Of a stretch of DNA of 64,000 nt, positions 8,721-16,802 are shown piece after piece (positions within the stretch are counted from its first letter, which is position 1; each line of letters opens with the position of its first letter). The stretch comes from Pseudanabaena sp. FACHB-2040 (lineage in GTDB: Bacteria > Cyanobacteriota > Cyanobacteriia > Phormidesmidales > Phormidesmidaceae), in contig NZ_JACJQO010000022.1 of assembly GCF_014696715.1 (NCBI RefSeq), positions 248,001 to 312,000 on the forward strand, written 5' to 3'. The position numbers and the translations under genes are program-made. A model generated the notes under the pieces. The model saw only the letters and a program-made list of their open reading frames with translations, did not search any database and was not told where the DNA came from.

Positions 8721-9032
8721 ATGAACGCCCTTTCCATCCCCACCTGGATCATCCACATCTCCAGTGTCCTTGAGTGGGTTGCTGCTATCTGGTTTATCTG
8801 GCAGTTTGCTGTAGCCAAAAATCAGCCTGCTTGGCGCTGGCTATCGGCCGGTATGCTGCCAGCGCTGATTAGCGCTATGTCGGCCTGCACCTGGCACTTT
8901 TTCGACAATGCCGAATCTCTGAGCTGGCTGGTGACGCTGCAGGCAGCGACGACGGTGATTGGCAACTGTACCCTCTGTCTGGCGGCCTGGTGGATCTGGC
9001 GCACTGCTCAGGTGCCTAAGTCAGACGGTTAA
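8721..9032 (+). CDS. DUF2499 membrane protein
   Basis: 103 residues from ATG 8721, preceded by a C-rich, T-rich leader without a clear ribosome binding site. It has three hydrophobic segments and Trp/His-rich conserved positions (IPTWIIHISSVLEW, ACTWHFFDNA, NCTLCLAAWWIW), which are diagnostic of DUF2499. The family occurs in cyanobacteria and, as I recall, plant plastids, suggesting a photosynthesis-linked thylakoid or envelope role; function is unknown. The DUF3593 gene follows 66 bases downstream. Confidence 0.85.
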   Translation: MNALSIPTWIIHISSVLEWVAAIWFIWQFAVAKNQPAWRWLSAGMLPALISAMSACTWHFFDNAESLSWLVTLQAATTVIGNCTLCLAAWWIWRTAQVPKSDG

Positions 9033-9098
9033 AATTCGAGGAGCAATCTTGCTCTGTCTTTTGCCTTGCGCTGCCCTAAAATCTGCCTGACTTGACTA

Positions 9099-9395
9099 AT
9101 GCTCGATAAAAACGCACTTTTTGCCCTGTCTCTATTTCCTTACCTGGGCTTTCTCTGGTTCATCACCCGCTCTGGGCAAGCTCCCAGGCTGGCGCTGATT
9201 GGCTTTTATGCCCTGCTGGTTTTTGTCGCCGTCACTATTCCAGCGGGCATCTATGCCCGAGTCACCTATGGTGTGGAGCTGGCCGACGTGGACTGGCTCC
9301 ACGGTAGCGCTGAAGCTTTTCTTACCTTCTCGAACATTCTGGTGGTGCTGGGCTTTCGGCAGGCTGTGGTCGAAGCCCGTAAGGCCAACCCATAG
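9099..9395 (+). CDS. DUF3593 membrane protein
   Basis: 98 residues with three predicted membrane segments (LFALSLFPYLGFLWFI, ALIGFYALLVFVAVTIPAG, and a C-terminal TFSNILVVLGF). The Phe-Pro-Tyr and the ADVDWLHGSAE loop are typical of DUF3593. It is paired with DUF2499 here and, from memory, in other cyanobacteria, so the two probably work together in a membrane. Function is unknown. Confidence 0.85.
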   Translation: MLDKNALFALSLFPYLGFLWFITRSGQAPRLALIGFYALLVFVAVTIPAGIYARVTYGVELADVDWLHGSAEAFLTFSNILVVLGFRQAVVEARKANP

Positions 9396-9415
9396 AGACA
9401 CAGCTAATCGCGTCT

Positions 9416-9811
9416 CTACAGACTAGGAGGATGGGATTGGTGCAGGATGAGACGATTGCCATCGGGGTCATAGGCGTAGATTTCGCGTCCGTGGGAGGCG
9501 ATCATCACAGGGCCGGGGGGCGGATAGCCCAGGGTGGTTAGATGTGCGATCGCACCCTCTAGATCCACCACTTCCAGGCACAAACTCAGACCTCCCTGAG
9601 CAGGCTGATCAAACTCCGCCTGCTGCCCAACCTGGGGCCGAAACAGCGCCAGTTTCATTCCCGGCAGCGCAAACTCAGCATAGCGATCGGGCCAGTAAGG
9701 CTGAGCCACCTGCTGTAAGAGCCCCTGATAAAACCCCACCAGCCGCTCAAACTGATCACTGCCCAGTGTCAAAAACGCCTCCCGACAGACCCAACCTATT
9801 TTCTCCGTCAC
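9416..9811 (-). CDS. Glyoxalase/VOC-fold protein
   Basis: 131 residues with the beta-alpha-beta-beta-beta module of the vicinal oxygen chelate superfamily: LTLGSDQFERLVGFYQGLL at the start, LSLCLEVVDLEGAIAHL in the middle and GREIYAYDPDGNRLILHQ at the end. The single-domain form usually dimerises to make a metal site; substrates range from glyoxal adducts to antibiotics, so the role is open. It lies 12 bases upstream of the nuclease gene's stop-codon side, on the same strand. Confidence 0.8.
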   Translation of the reverse strand: MTEKIGWVCREAFLTLGSDQFERLVGFYQGLLQQVAQPYWPDRYAEFALPGMKLALFRPQVGQQAEFDQPAQGGLSLCLEVVDLEGAIAHLTTLGYPPPGPVMIASHGREIYAYDPDGNRLILHQSHPPSL

Positions 9812-9823
9812 ACGCCTCTCTCC

Positions 9824-10279
9824 TCACCCTACCCGGCGCGGGTTGCGACGACGATACTCCCACGGCGACTCTAGCTCGGTCTGGCTCCAGAAGTTCAGTC
9901 GAGCCTTGCGGGCCACTGTCTCTGCAGCTAAATACCGCTGCCGGTAAGGCTCCCTCAGATGCCGGACGTAGGCAACAGCGTAGCCTTCCGCCAGCAGTTG
10001 GGTGTTGATGCAGCCGTCGGTCACCCACAGTTCGGCCACCAGGCGGTCGTGATTGTCGCGATCGACAAAGACCACTTCAAAAGATCGGTAGGGGGCCAGC
10101 AGCGCTTGAATTCGCTGGCGGGCCAGTTTGCCATAGGGGTGTTGGGCGAGTTCTGGGCAGTCAATGCCGTAGAGCCGAATGGCTTCGATTGGGCCATTGC
10201 TCTGGCCCAGAGGGCTGGCAATTAGCGTATCGCCATCCTTAATAGAGTTCAGCTGAAACCGCAGCCGAGAAATTGGCAT
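9824..10279 (-). CDS. Staphylococcal nuclease-like (SNase) protein
   Basis: 151 residues with the thermonuclease fold: KDGDTL for the first Ca-binding strand, IRLYGIDCPELAQ (catalytic Arg and the Asp of the RLxGIDxPE motif), then LVAELWVTDGCINTQLLAEGYA. Arg/Glu catalytic positions appear present. Unlike many family members there is no convincing signal peptide from the ATG at 10279. It would be a Ca-dependent DNA/RNA nuclease. Confidence 0.85.
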   Translation of the reverse strand: MPISRLRFQLNSIKDGDTLIASPLGQSNGPIEAIRLYGIDCPELAQHPYGKLARQRIQALLAPYRSFEVVFVDRDNHDRLVAELWVTDGCINTQLLAEGYAVAYVRHLREPYRQRYLAAETVARKARLNFWSQTELESPWEYRRRNPRRVG

Positions 10280-10553
10280 GGCAAGCCCCGTAATATTTCG
10301 TAACTTGTTTGGGCACGACGCCTTGAGGCTGCGATCGCAGCTGCTTCATACCCTGTGTTCTCACCCCAGAGGTCAGGAAGCAGGCCTGTGGCTATCCCAC
10401 AACCCTCCCTAGAGGCAAAGCCCAGTTTTAACCAATTCAAGTATCGCCTGTCCGACCCAGACGTCGCCACTAGAAGCCGCTATGTCAGGCCCATCAAGCT
10501 GTTAAATCCCCAAAGTCATTGCACTTTTTTTGTGATGAATTCTTGACAATAAC

Positions 10554-10577
10554 AGCCCCTGATTTAGGGGCTTTTTC
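10554..10577 (+). terminator. Orphan intrinsic terminator upstream of amt
   Basis: AGCCCCT (10554-10560) pairs with AGGGGCT (10566-10572) and is followed by TTTTT. It points in the amt direction but lies before the NtcA box, so it cannot end amt mRNA. It must close an upstream plus-strand transcript, perhaps a small RNA. Confidence 0.75.
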
Positions 10578-10601
10578 TATTTAGGAATAAGTGAATGATT
10601 C

Positions 10602-10615
10602 GTAGTAGTGGCTAC
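10602..10615 (+). promoter_or_regulatory. NtcA binding site of amt
   Basis: GTAGTAGTGGCTAC matches the NtcA consensus GTA-N8-TAC exactly. It lies about 105 bases before the amt start codon. The -10 element expected about 22 bases downstream is imperfect (ACTAAT at 10641-10646 is the best candidate). NtcA activates ammonium transporters under nitrogen limitation, which agrees with the gene behind it. Confidence 0.8.
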
Positions 10616-10720
10616 AAACTTGTCATAACAAACACCGCACACTAATCCTCAAGTTTGCGACATCTGGCTGAGGAGGTATCCTCCAACCTCGCCTGCTGAT
10701 CTCTAAGGAATAGGGTTCTC

Positions 10721-12145
10721 ATGGTCTTTGAACTATCCCTGCTGGCGCAGATCACCGTGGATGATTTGCCCGCATCAACACAGTTTTTGGAAAAGTTTGT
10801 AGCGGAGTCTTATTACTACTGGGCCTCCGTTTTTATGCTCATCATCCACGTAGGGTTTTTGGCCTACGAGGGCGGTGCCTCTCGGGCTAAAAACGTGCTG
10901 GCAACGATGTTAAAGAACCTGCTGACGCTGTCTACAGTTGGCCTCACATTTTTCTTCTTTGGTTGGTGGGTGTATTGGGCATTCCCCCTCTTTCCTTTCA
11001 CAGGCAGCATTTTGGGCCCGTGGACTACGCCTCCCGCAGAGGGGGTAGTGGCTGACCTGCTGCCACTGGTGCAGGCTGCCTATCCCTGGTCAGAGGCCAT
11101 GGGGCCCAATATGTCAGACAACCTGACAGGGGTCTTTTGGTTTGCCTTTTCCCTATTTGCTATGACTGCCGCCTCGATTTTGTCGGGGGCTGTCATTGAG
11201 CGAATTCGGGTGGGCGCTTATCTAGTGCTGGCGACAGTGCTGGGCAGCTTTTGCTGGGTAGTGGCTGCGGCCTGGGGCTGGAATTACTGGGGCTGGTTTA
11301 CCACCACGTTGGGCTACCACGACTTCGGCTGCTCGGCAGTGCTGCATGGTGTTTCTGGGTTCTTTGCCCTAGGTGTGCTATTAAATCTTGGGCCTCGTAT
11401 CGGCAAGTACGATAGCACCGGCAAGCCCCGTGCTATCTTGCCCCACAACCTGCCGCTAACGATGGTCGGGCTCATGCTAATTTTCGTTGGCTTCTATGCT
11501 TTCTTAGCAGCCTGTGTGATTTACAGCCCTGGCTTTGAGCGGGAAACCACGATTTACGATACGCCTATGACTCTATCCTCCATTGCGGTCAGCACCACGC
11601 TGGCGCTGTGTGCAGGCATTATGGGAGCGTACATCGGCTCTAAGGCTGACCCGTTCTACACAATCTCTGGTGGACTGGCAGGCATTATTTCGGTTGGGGC
11701 AGGCTTAGATATCTATGCGCCGCAGCTGGTGATTCCTATCGCCTTTATTGGCGGTCTGACAATGCCTTGGGTGGGTCAGTGGATTGAAAAGCTTGGCATT
11801 GACGATGCAGTTGGAGCCTTTGCGGTACACGGTTATTGCGGTGTGCTGGGAGCTATGGCGGTGGGCGTCATGGGGAGTGGCTATATCCAGGGCGATGGCT
11901 ACCCGCCGATTGGGTTCTTTGGTCAGCTCATTCCGACCTTTATTTGCACAATTATTTTGGGCTTTATCCCAGGCTATGGCGTGAGCTGGGTGCTCAAGAA
12001 GATGAACCTGCTACGCGTACCGGCTGCCGAGGAGCTAGAAGGGCTCGATCTGGGCGATTTTGGCATTACCGGATATCCCGAATACTCGATCGTGCCGGGT
12101 GAGGAGATCCACCTGAGTACGCCTATGGAGCAGCACCGGGGATAG
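10721..12145 (+). CDS. amt: Ammonium transporter (Amt family)
   Basis: 474 residues and about eleven membrane helices. The pore histidines are present in VLHGVSGFFALG and AFAVHGYCGVLG, with the conserved Asp in YHDFGCS before the first. The C-terminal tail (EELEGLDLGDFGITGYPE) matches the PII/GlnK-responsive tail of Amt proteins. The first helices are divergent from the common Amt1 type (LIIHVGFLAYEGGASRAKN instead of a longer GLxRxKN pattern), so it may belong to a separate cyanobacterial subgroup. It imports ammonium across the cytoplasmic membrane. A perfect NtcA box precedes it. It is probably co-transcribed with the small membrane gene 53 bases downstream. Confidence 0.93.
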   Translation: MVFELSLLAQITVDDLPASTQFLEKFVAESYYYWASVFMLIIHVGFLAYEGGASRAKNVLATMLKNLLTLSTVGLTFFFFGWWVYWAFPLFPFTGSILGPWTTPPAEGVVADLLPLVQAAYPWSEAMGPNMSDNLTGVFWFAFSLFAMTAASILSGAVIERIRVGAYLVLATVLGSFCWVVAAAWGWNYWGWFTTTLGYHDFGCSAVLHGVSGFFALGVLLNLGPRIGKYDSTGKPRAILPHNLPLTMVGLMLIFVGFYAFLAACVIYSPGFERETTIYDTPMTLSSIAVSTTLALCAGIMGAYIGSKADPFYTISGGLAGIISVGAGLDIYAPQLVIPIAFIGGLTMPWVGQWIEKLGIDDAVGAFAVHGYCGVLGAMAVGVMGSGYIQGDGYPPIGFFGQLIPTFICTIILGFIPGYGVSWVLKKMNLLRVPAAEELEGLDLGDFGITGYPEYSIVPGEEIHLSTPMEQHRG

Positions 12146-12198
12146 GCATTGACTAGCAAGCTTGTTCTTCTATTGCTTTTTTAAGGAGATCCGCCATT

Positions 12199-12594
12199 AT
12201 GGCCAGCCCCTTTCGGGACTATCAATCGTTTAATGAAGCGACAGGGCCGATCTATACTTTTTCCGACCGTCCTGTGGTGATTGCGCTGCTGCTTGTTGCC
12301 AGCGTCCTAATTTTCCTGTATTTCATCTATAGCTCGTTTAATATTCGCAAGGGTGAATCGCAGGCTAAGAACCCGATTATCTTGAGCATTTTGCTGGCGA
12401 CAACGGCCTTTGCTGCTGCTGAGGCTATTTATCAGCAGGTCTCGGGTAAGCAGTCTACGACCCAAGCTCAAGTGTCTCAACCGGCTGAAGAGCGCACTCC
12501 CCAGCCGTTAGCGCTGCTAGGCATGGTAGGGCTAGGGGGAGCGGCTTCCCGTCGCCCGCGTACGGGTCGTCGCCTAAAGCGGCTGTCTCGTTAG
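12199..12594 (+). CDS. Small membrane protein downstream of amt
   Basis: 131 residues with a strong ribosome binding site (AAGGAG 9 bases before ATG). Two predicted membrane segments: VVIALLLVASVLIFLYFIYSSF and IILSILLATTAFAAAEAIY. The C-terminal tail is very basic (RRPRTGRRLKRLSR). I do not recognise a family. It shares a transcript with amt (53-base gap, no terminator between them, a terminator after it), so it may accompany or modulate the transporter; that is inference from context. Confidence 0.75.
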   Translation: MASPFRDYQSFNEATGPIYTFSDRPVVIALLLVASVLIFLYFIYSSFNIRKGESQAKNPIILSILLATTAFAAAEAIYQQVSGKQSTTQAQVSQPAEERTPQPLALLGMVGLGGAASRRPRTGRRLKRLSR

Positions 12595-12656
12595 GATTGG
12601 CGCTAGGCAGCCAGCATTGTTTGTCGGTTGCTATCTAGACTTCTGTGACGTGCGGT

Positions 12657-12686
12657 GGGCAGCCTTTTGAAGAGGCTGCCCTTTTT
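12657..12686 (+). terminator. Intrinsic terminator of the amt operon
   Basis: GGGCAGCCT (12657-12665) pairs over 9 bp with AGGCTGCCC (12673-12681), followed by TTTTT. It separates the amt pair from the GntR-type regulator gene. Confidence 0.85.
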
Positions 12687-12710
12687 GTCACAAAGTTTTA
12701 CACTACGAGA

Positions 12711-13451
12711 ATGATCACCACCGAAAACTCCCTGCCCCTGCATCTGGTTATTTCTGAGCGGCTGCGAGACGACATTTTTAGTGGCCAGTATGCTGCCGGA
12801 GAACAGTTGCCCAGTGAGCACCAGCTGATGGAACAGTTTGGGGTGAGCCGAATTACGGTGCGGCGTGCGATCGCAAATCTAGTCCAGCAAGGGCTAGTCG
12901 AGGCCCAGCGAGGCCGTGGCGTGTTTGTAAAGGCCCAGCACAAGGTCACCCGCTCCCTCTCCAACCCTCTAATTTTCTTTGACGAAGACATGGAGCGCCA
13001 GGGCACTACCGCCTCTATCCGCAGCCTTTCCTTTGAGCTGGTGTTGTCGCCCCCCTCCGTCAGCGACCGACTCAAGCTCAAAGCCGCCGATCAGGTTTAC
13101 TGCCAGAAAAAAGTTATCTTGACCGACGGTATCCCCGTTGCCATCGACATTACCTATATCCGAGTAGACATCGGCCAGACCTTCTCCCAAGAACTTCAGT
13201 CCAGCCTGATCTACCCCACTCTCGACAAAAACGGCGTCTCCATTGAGCGGGTCGAAGCCACCCTAGAGTGCACCCACGCCACCGTAGAGCTAAGCGAAGC
13301 TCTAGAAATTCCCCTAGGAGCACCGCTGCTGGTCAATGGCTATACTGCCTTTACTCAGCACAACCAGCCCATCATCTGCGGTGAAACCCTGTCGCGAGGT
13401 GATCGGTTGACCTATTCAGTAGTGCTGACTAAGGAAAATTCGGTTTTGTGA
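12711..13451 (+). CDS. GntR/HutC-type transcriptional regulator with UTRA domain
   Basis: 246 residues from ATG 12711, which follows the amt terminator by 25 bases. Residues about 5-75 form the winged helix of GntR proteins (SGQYAAGEQLPSEHQLMEQFG, then VSRITVRRAIANLVQQGL and RGRGVFV). The rest is a UTRA ligand-binding domain (YCQKKVILTDGIPVAIDITYI, and the C-terminal GETLSRGDRLTYSVVL). HutC-type regulators bind small metabolites such as sugar phosphates or histidine intermediates; the ligand here is unknown. Its place behind amt makes a nitrogen-related role possible but not shown. Confidence 0.88.
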   Translation: MITTENSLPLHLVISERLRDDIFSGQYAAGEQLPSEHQLMEQFGVSRITVRRAIANLVQQGLVEAQRGRGVFVKAQHKVTRSLSNPLIFFDEDMERQGTTASIRSLSFELVLSPPSVSDRLKLKAADQVYCQKKVILTDGIPVAIDITYIRVDIGQTFSQELQSSLIYPTLDKNGVSIERVEATLECTHATVELSEALEIPLGAPLLVNGYTAFTQHNQPIICGETLSRGDRLTYSVVLTKENSVL

Positions 13452-13557
13452 AGAGAAAGAGCAGAGGAGATGAGTGTAGGGGAGAGGGGGGTTAAGGAAG
13501 CCGGGGAGTGAGGAAAAGATAGGTAGGGTATCTTCTACGCTCTGCACTCCTACCTCC

Positions 13558-14451
13558 CTATGACCCGCGAAAAATCCGCTCAGCCTGCCGTTGAGAAAGG
13601 CGAGAACCCCCTGGCAAGTGGGTTGGCACTTTTTCAGGGGCCTTGGCGGCTGTTTTAGCACCACTGTAAGATTCCTCTGGCGGGACTGTCATGGTAGGAA
13701 TCTCGGGGGATGGCCAGACGGGATATTTGGACTCATCATAAGCCCGACTGCCGGAGATATCGGCGGGCGGGTTGGGCAGTGGTGGAATGTTGTAAGAGGG
13801 CCGAACTTTGTCTCCTGGTTCGGGGTAGATACGGCTGTAGGGGGGCACAAAAGCATGATCCTCAGAGTCATAAGCCAGCACCTCACCCGCTTCGATGTTG
13901 TACAGCCAGGCGTGTATAGAGAGATCGCCTCGGTGAAGCCGGGAGTGAATCACTGGGTAAGTCCGCAGGTTCCCGATCTGGGTCAGCACGTTCTCTGCTT
14001 CTAGCGCGCCCAGCATGTCGGTCTCATCTAAGTGCCCGTAGTTGTCTTGCACCAGTTTGCGAGTAGCGGCAGTATGGCGCAGCCAGTCATAGACTAGAGG
14101 CATTTTCTCCTCTAATTCGCCTATTTGCAGCAGCCCCTTCATAGCGCCACAGTGGGTATGGCCACAGACAATAATTTGCTTAATGTCTAGCGCTTCAATG
14201 GCGTATTCAATGGTAGCTCCCTCGCCGCCGTTGCTGGCTTCGTAGGGCGGCACAATATTGCCAGCATTACGGATAACAAAGAGATCGCCAATGTCAGCCT
14301 GGGTGATTAGGGCTGGATCTACCCGAGAGTCGGAGCAGGCAATGAAGAGAACGCGCGGATGTTGCCCCCGGGCCAATTCGGCCAGCAGCGACTTGTGGTT
14401 AGGAATGTACGTTTCTTGAAACTGCCGCAGACCACTGAGTAGCTTTTTCAT
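13558..14451 (-). CDS. ccaA: Beta-carbonic anhydrase, carboxysomal CcaA type
   Basis: 297 residues. Zinc ligands are visible in CSDSRVDPALI (Cys, Asp/Arg pair) and GHTHCGAMKGLL (His, Cys). The sequence follows cyanobacterial CcaA/IcfA through RNAGNIVPPYEASNGGEGA, VIHSRLHRGDLSIHAW and beyond. The C-terminal extension (about residues 215-297) ends in LSQRQAERIFRGS, nearly the same as the Synechocystis CcaA tail that is thought to bind the carboxysome scaffold CcmM. It converts bicarbonate to CO2 for Rubisco inside the carboxysome. No ccm genes are nearby. Confidence 0.92.
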   Translation of the reverse strand: MKKLLSGLRQFQETYIPNHKSLLAELARGQHPRVLFIACSDSRVDPALITQADIGDLFVIRNAGNIVPPYEASNGGEGATIEYAIEALDIKQIIVCGHTHCGAMKGLLQIGELEEKMPLVYDWLRHTAATRKLVQDNYGHLDETDMLGALEAENVLTQIGNLRTYPVIHSRLHRGDLSIHAWLYNIEAGEVLAYDSEDHAFVPPYSRIYPEPGDKVRPSYNIPPLPNPPADISGSRAYDESKYPVWPSPEIPTMTVPPEESYSGAKTAAKAPEKVPTHLPGGSRLSQRQAERIFRGS

Positions 14452-14704
14452 GGCAATGCCCTAACGATCAACTGGTCGGCGGCTGCGAGGGTCAAAGATC
14501 CGTCCTTGGGGCCATCGCAACACAGTCCGCTCTTATTGTTATCCCATATCTGAGGGGCACATAGCAGTCAGGTTTGCTTATTGAAGCAAAAGGTCGCATT
14601 TATCCCCGACTGACCACACTAGAAATCTGTATTGAATGTGAGGTGGAACACTGCCCCAATGCGGCAAAAGCTGCATGATCATTGCACATTAAGGAGAGCA
14701 AAAG

Positions 14705-14977
14705 ATGCCATCTACACAGACCTGTCTTTGGTGTCGTAATACTTTGTTACGTCATGTGCGGCGGTCGGGGGTTTACTGGTTCTGCAACTCGTGCAGGCAG
14801 GAGATCCATCCCTTGCTAATTGACTTGGGCGAAACTCAGCGGGTCAAGGAAGCATCGCACAGCAGCTCTGACCTTGTTGATGTGCAAATTCCGTTAACCG
14901 TCCGGGCAGAAGGAGATCTGCCGGCATTGCCCATACGCAAGCTCAAACCCGATTCAGAACCTAAAGTCGTCGTTTGA
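14705..14977 (+). CDS. Small zinc-ribbon protein
   Basis: 90 residues with a good ribosome binding site (TAAGGAG). Two CxxC pairs, CLWC at residues 7-10 and CNSC at 27-30, separated by 16 residues, make a treble-clef or zinc-ribbon type metal site. The C-terminal part is polar and probably disordered. Such short zinc ribbons are common in cyanobacteria and have no assigned role; RNA or protein binding is possible. Confidence 0.75.
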   Translation: MPSTQTCLWCRNTLLRHVRRSGVYWFCNSCRQEIHPLLIDLGETQRVKEASHSSSDLVDVQIPLTVRAEGDLPALPIRKLKPDSEPKVVV

Positions 14978-15009
14978 TCTGCTAACGCTCAATTTCAGAT
15001 TTGCTGTGA

Positions 15010-15030
15010 AGCCGTAGCCATGCTGCGGCT
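15010..15030. terminator. Weak hairpin between convergent genes
   Basis: AGCCGTAG pairs with CTGCGGCT (8 bp with one G.T) around a 5-base loop, between the zinc-ribbon gene and cobD, with only scattered T after it. Low-strength candidate. Confidence 0.4.
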
Positions 15031-15040
15031 TTGCTATGTT

Positions 15041-16165
15041 TCAGGGGTTAGAAAACTGCGACAGCACCTCAGTCAGCCCGTGCAACAGGCGCTGGTTTTC
15101 CTCTAAAGTGCGCACGGCGACTCGGAAATAGCGATTTCCCAGTTCAGCAAAGCTAAGGCAGTCTCGAATTAAGATGCGGTGCCTTTTTAGCAATGCCGTC
15201 TGTAGCGGCAGCACTGGATAGTCTGAGCGAACCAAGAGATAGTTGACTGCTCCCGGCAGAGGGTGCAGACCCGCAATGGCTTGGAGACCGCTGTAGAGAT
15301 GGGGACGTGCGATCGCAAGCCACTCCCAACTCTGCTGCTGAAAGGCGTGGTCTTGCACTGCCGCCTGGGCAGCAGCGGCCGCTAGCGCGTTGACTGGCCA
15401 GGGGTCGCGCCACTGCTGCCAGCGCCGCAGGCGATCTGGGTGTGCGATCGCATAGCCTAGTCGCAAACCGGGCAGGCTGTAGAACTTGGTGAGCGATCGC
15501 AAAATTACCAAATTAGGATGGCTCGCCACCTGATCAATCAAGCTCTCCTGCTGGTGCAGCGGCAAAAAGTCCATAAACGCCTCATCCACCACCACCAACT
15601 CAAATCGGTCTAGCAGAGACCCTAATTCCTGCCCAGAAAATAGGTAGCCAGAGGGATTGTGGGGGTTGTTAAAAAGTAGCCCTGCAGCCGCCGAAGCAGT
15701 CCCTTGAAGCGCCAACGGAGCAGCCAAAATATCCTTCAGCCTTGAGGCAGATCGGCGCTCCTCATCCAGCTCCAAGGGACATTCAAGAACAGCCGCATTA
15801 AATGCTTTAAGGCCCCGAAAATAGTCCCCAAATGCAGGCGTTGGCAGACAGGTAATGAGGCAGTCAGAAAAATCTCGGCAGGCCCAAGTCAGCAGTTCTG
15901 CTGACCCATTGCCGGGCAAAATCCAGTCTGGTGAAAGGCCGTGCACTGCTCCCAGCGTCTGCCGCAGATTGTCATACTCTGGACTGGGATAATGTTTAAG
16001 GTCAGAAATGCCAGCTTCAATCGCCTCAAGGACAGATTTCGGGGGCCCTAAAGGACTAATACTGGCAGAAAAATCTAGCAATAAATTGGGGGAACATCCT
16101 GCAACTTCAGCAGCCCAAGTGAGGTTCCCCCCGTGAACAGGTCGATTTGTGCGCTCTGTCGCCAA
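15041..16165 (-). CDS. cobD: CobD-like threonine-phosphate decarboxylase
   Basis: 374 residues, fold-type I PLP enzyme. The start HGGNLTWAAEVAG and LLDFSASISPLGPP are characteristic of CobD, which makes (R)-1-amino-2-propanol phosphate for the cobalamin nucleotide loop. FNNPHNPSGYLF, VVDEAFMDFLP and the lysine segment ILRSLTKFYSLPGLRLGYAI follow in the normal order. Histidinol-phosphate aminotransferase is the close alternative, but the N-terminal HGG motif favours CobD. It lies 11 bases downstream of hup on the same strand. No other cobalamin gene is nearby. Confidence 0.85.
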   Translation of the reverse strand: MATERTNRPVHGGNLTWAAEVAGCSPNLLLDFSASISPLGPPKSVLEAIEAGISDLKHYPSPEYDNLRQTLGAVHGLSPDWILPGNGSAELLTWACRDFSDCLITCLPTPAFGDYFRGLKAFNAAVLECPLELDEERRSASRLKDILAAPLALQGTASAAAGLLFNNPHNPSGYLFSGQELGSLLDRFELVVVDEAFMDFLPLHQQESLIDQVASHPNLVILRSLTKFYSLPGLRLGYAIAHPDRLRRWQQWRDPWPVNALAAAAAQAAVQDHAFQQQSWEWLAIARPHLYSGLQAIAGLHPLPGAVNYLLVRSDYPVLPLQTALLKRHRILIRDCLSFAELGNRYFRVAVRTLEENQRLLHGLTEVLSQFSNP

Positions 16166-16176
16166 TAGAAACTCGG

Positions 16177-16455
16177 TTACTTAGTTGCAACCTTTTCTTT
16201 GAACAGTTTGCCAGCAGAAAAGGCAGGCACTTTGGTGGCAGGAATCACCATCGTATCCCCAGTCTTAGGATTGCGGCCTTCCCGCTCTTTCCGCTCACGG
16301 GGTTCGAAGGAGCCAAAGCCAACCAGCGTAACTTTCTGACCATCAGCAACCGCTTCCATGATGGATTCGATGGTAGCGGTAATCACGGCATCGGCCTCCT
16401 TTTTAGTAACAGATGCCTTCTCTGCGACCTTATCAACGAGTTCGCCCTTATTCAT
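16177..16455 (-). CDS. hup: HU family nucleoid protein
   Basis: 92 residues, the standard HU length. MNKGELVDKVAEKASVTKKEA, then VTLVGFGSFEPRERKEREGRN with the DNA-intercalating arm GRNPKTGDTM and IPATKVPAFSAGKLFKE. It binds and bends DNA as a dimer. A ribosome binding site (AGGAG) precedes ATG 16455. The upstream region to 16700 is AT-rich, fitting a strong promoter. It probably reads into cobD. Confidence 0.95.
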   Translation of the reverse strand: MNKGELVDKVAEKASVTKKEADAVITATIESIMEAVADGQKVTLVGFGSFEPRERKEREGRNPKTGDTMVIPATKVPAFSAGKLFKEKVATK

Positions 16456-16702
16456 ATATGTCTCCTATGGGGAAAGGACAACCTAGGGATTAACAGGTTT
16501 TCAATTAACACAAATAGCAAAAATGAGCTAACTTGCGCCAGAATCGCTGAAACCCCCGCAAACTCAGAATTTTACTGCCCTATTCTAAAATCATCTTATC
16601 CAATATGGATCGGCGAAACCTTTAATTTATGTGGATTTCAGGGATTTTTAAGAAAGTTAACATTTTCAGGCTTTAATCTCAGCTCGATCAAAGCTCAATA
16701 AA

Positions 16703-16741
16703 AATGGCTGAAAGCTCTGTTAAGAGGAACTTTCAGCCATT
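16703..16741 (-). terminator. Terminator of the pilMNOQ operon
   Basis: AATGGCTGAAAG (16703-16714) is the perfect complement of CTTTCAGCCATT (16730-16741). On the minus strand the stem is followed by TTTTATTG, so it ends transcription coming from pilQ. Confidence 0.8.
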
Positions 16742-16802
16742 CTATTTAACAACGTGATGTTAGAGAAATTGAACTTGCTACGTCAAGCCAACGACTTTCA
16801 AA

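Larger units (their letters stand above)
10280..10720. other. Intergenic region before amt
   Basis: 441 bases between the nuclease gene (minus) and amt (plus). It holds an intrinsic terminator pointing plus (10554-10577) with no clear gene in front of it, and the NtcA box of amt (10602-10615). A 63-codon frame at 10355-10546 just before the terminator has no ribosome binding site and no recognisable family; I do not call it a gene. Confidence 0.6.

Noticed and set aside
8525-8818. N-terminal extension of the CsaB reading frame
   Set aside because: Low-complexity translation of purine/pyrimidine tracts; the conserved domain starts exactly at ATG 8524.
10290-10303. GTAATATTTCGTAA near the nuclease start as an NtcA box
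   Set aside because: The right half is TAA, not TAC, and no suitable -10 follows.
10355-10546. 63-codon plus-strand ORF just before an intrinsic terminator
   Set aside because: No ribosome binding site, no recognisable family and a composition like that of random frames; the terminator more likely ends a non-coding RNA.
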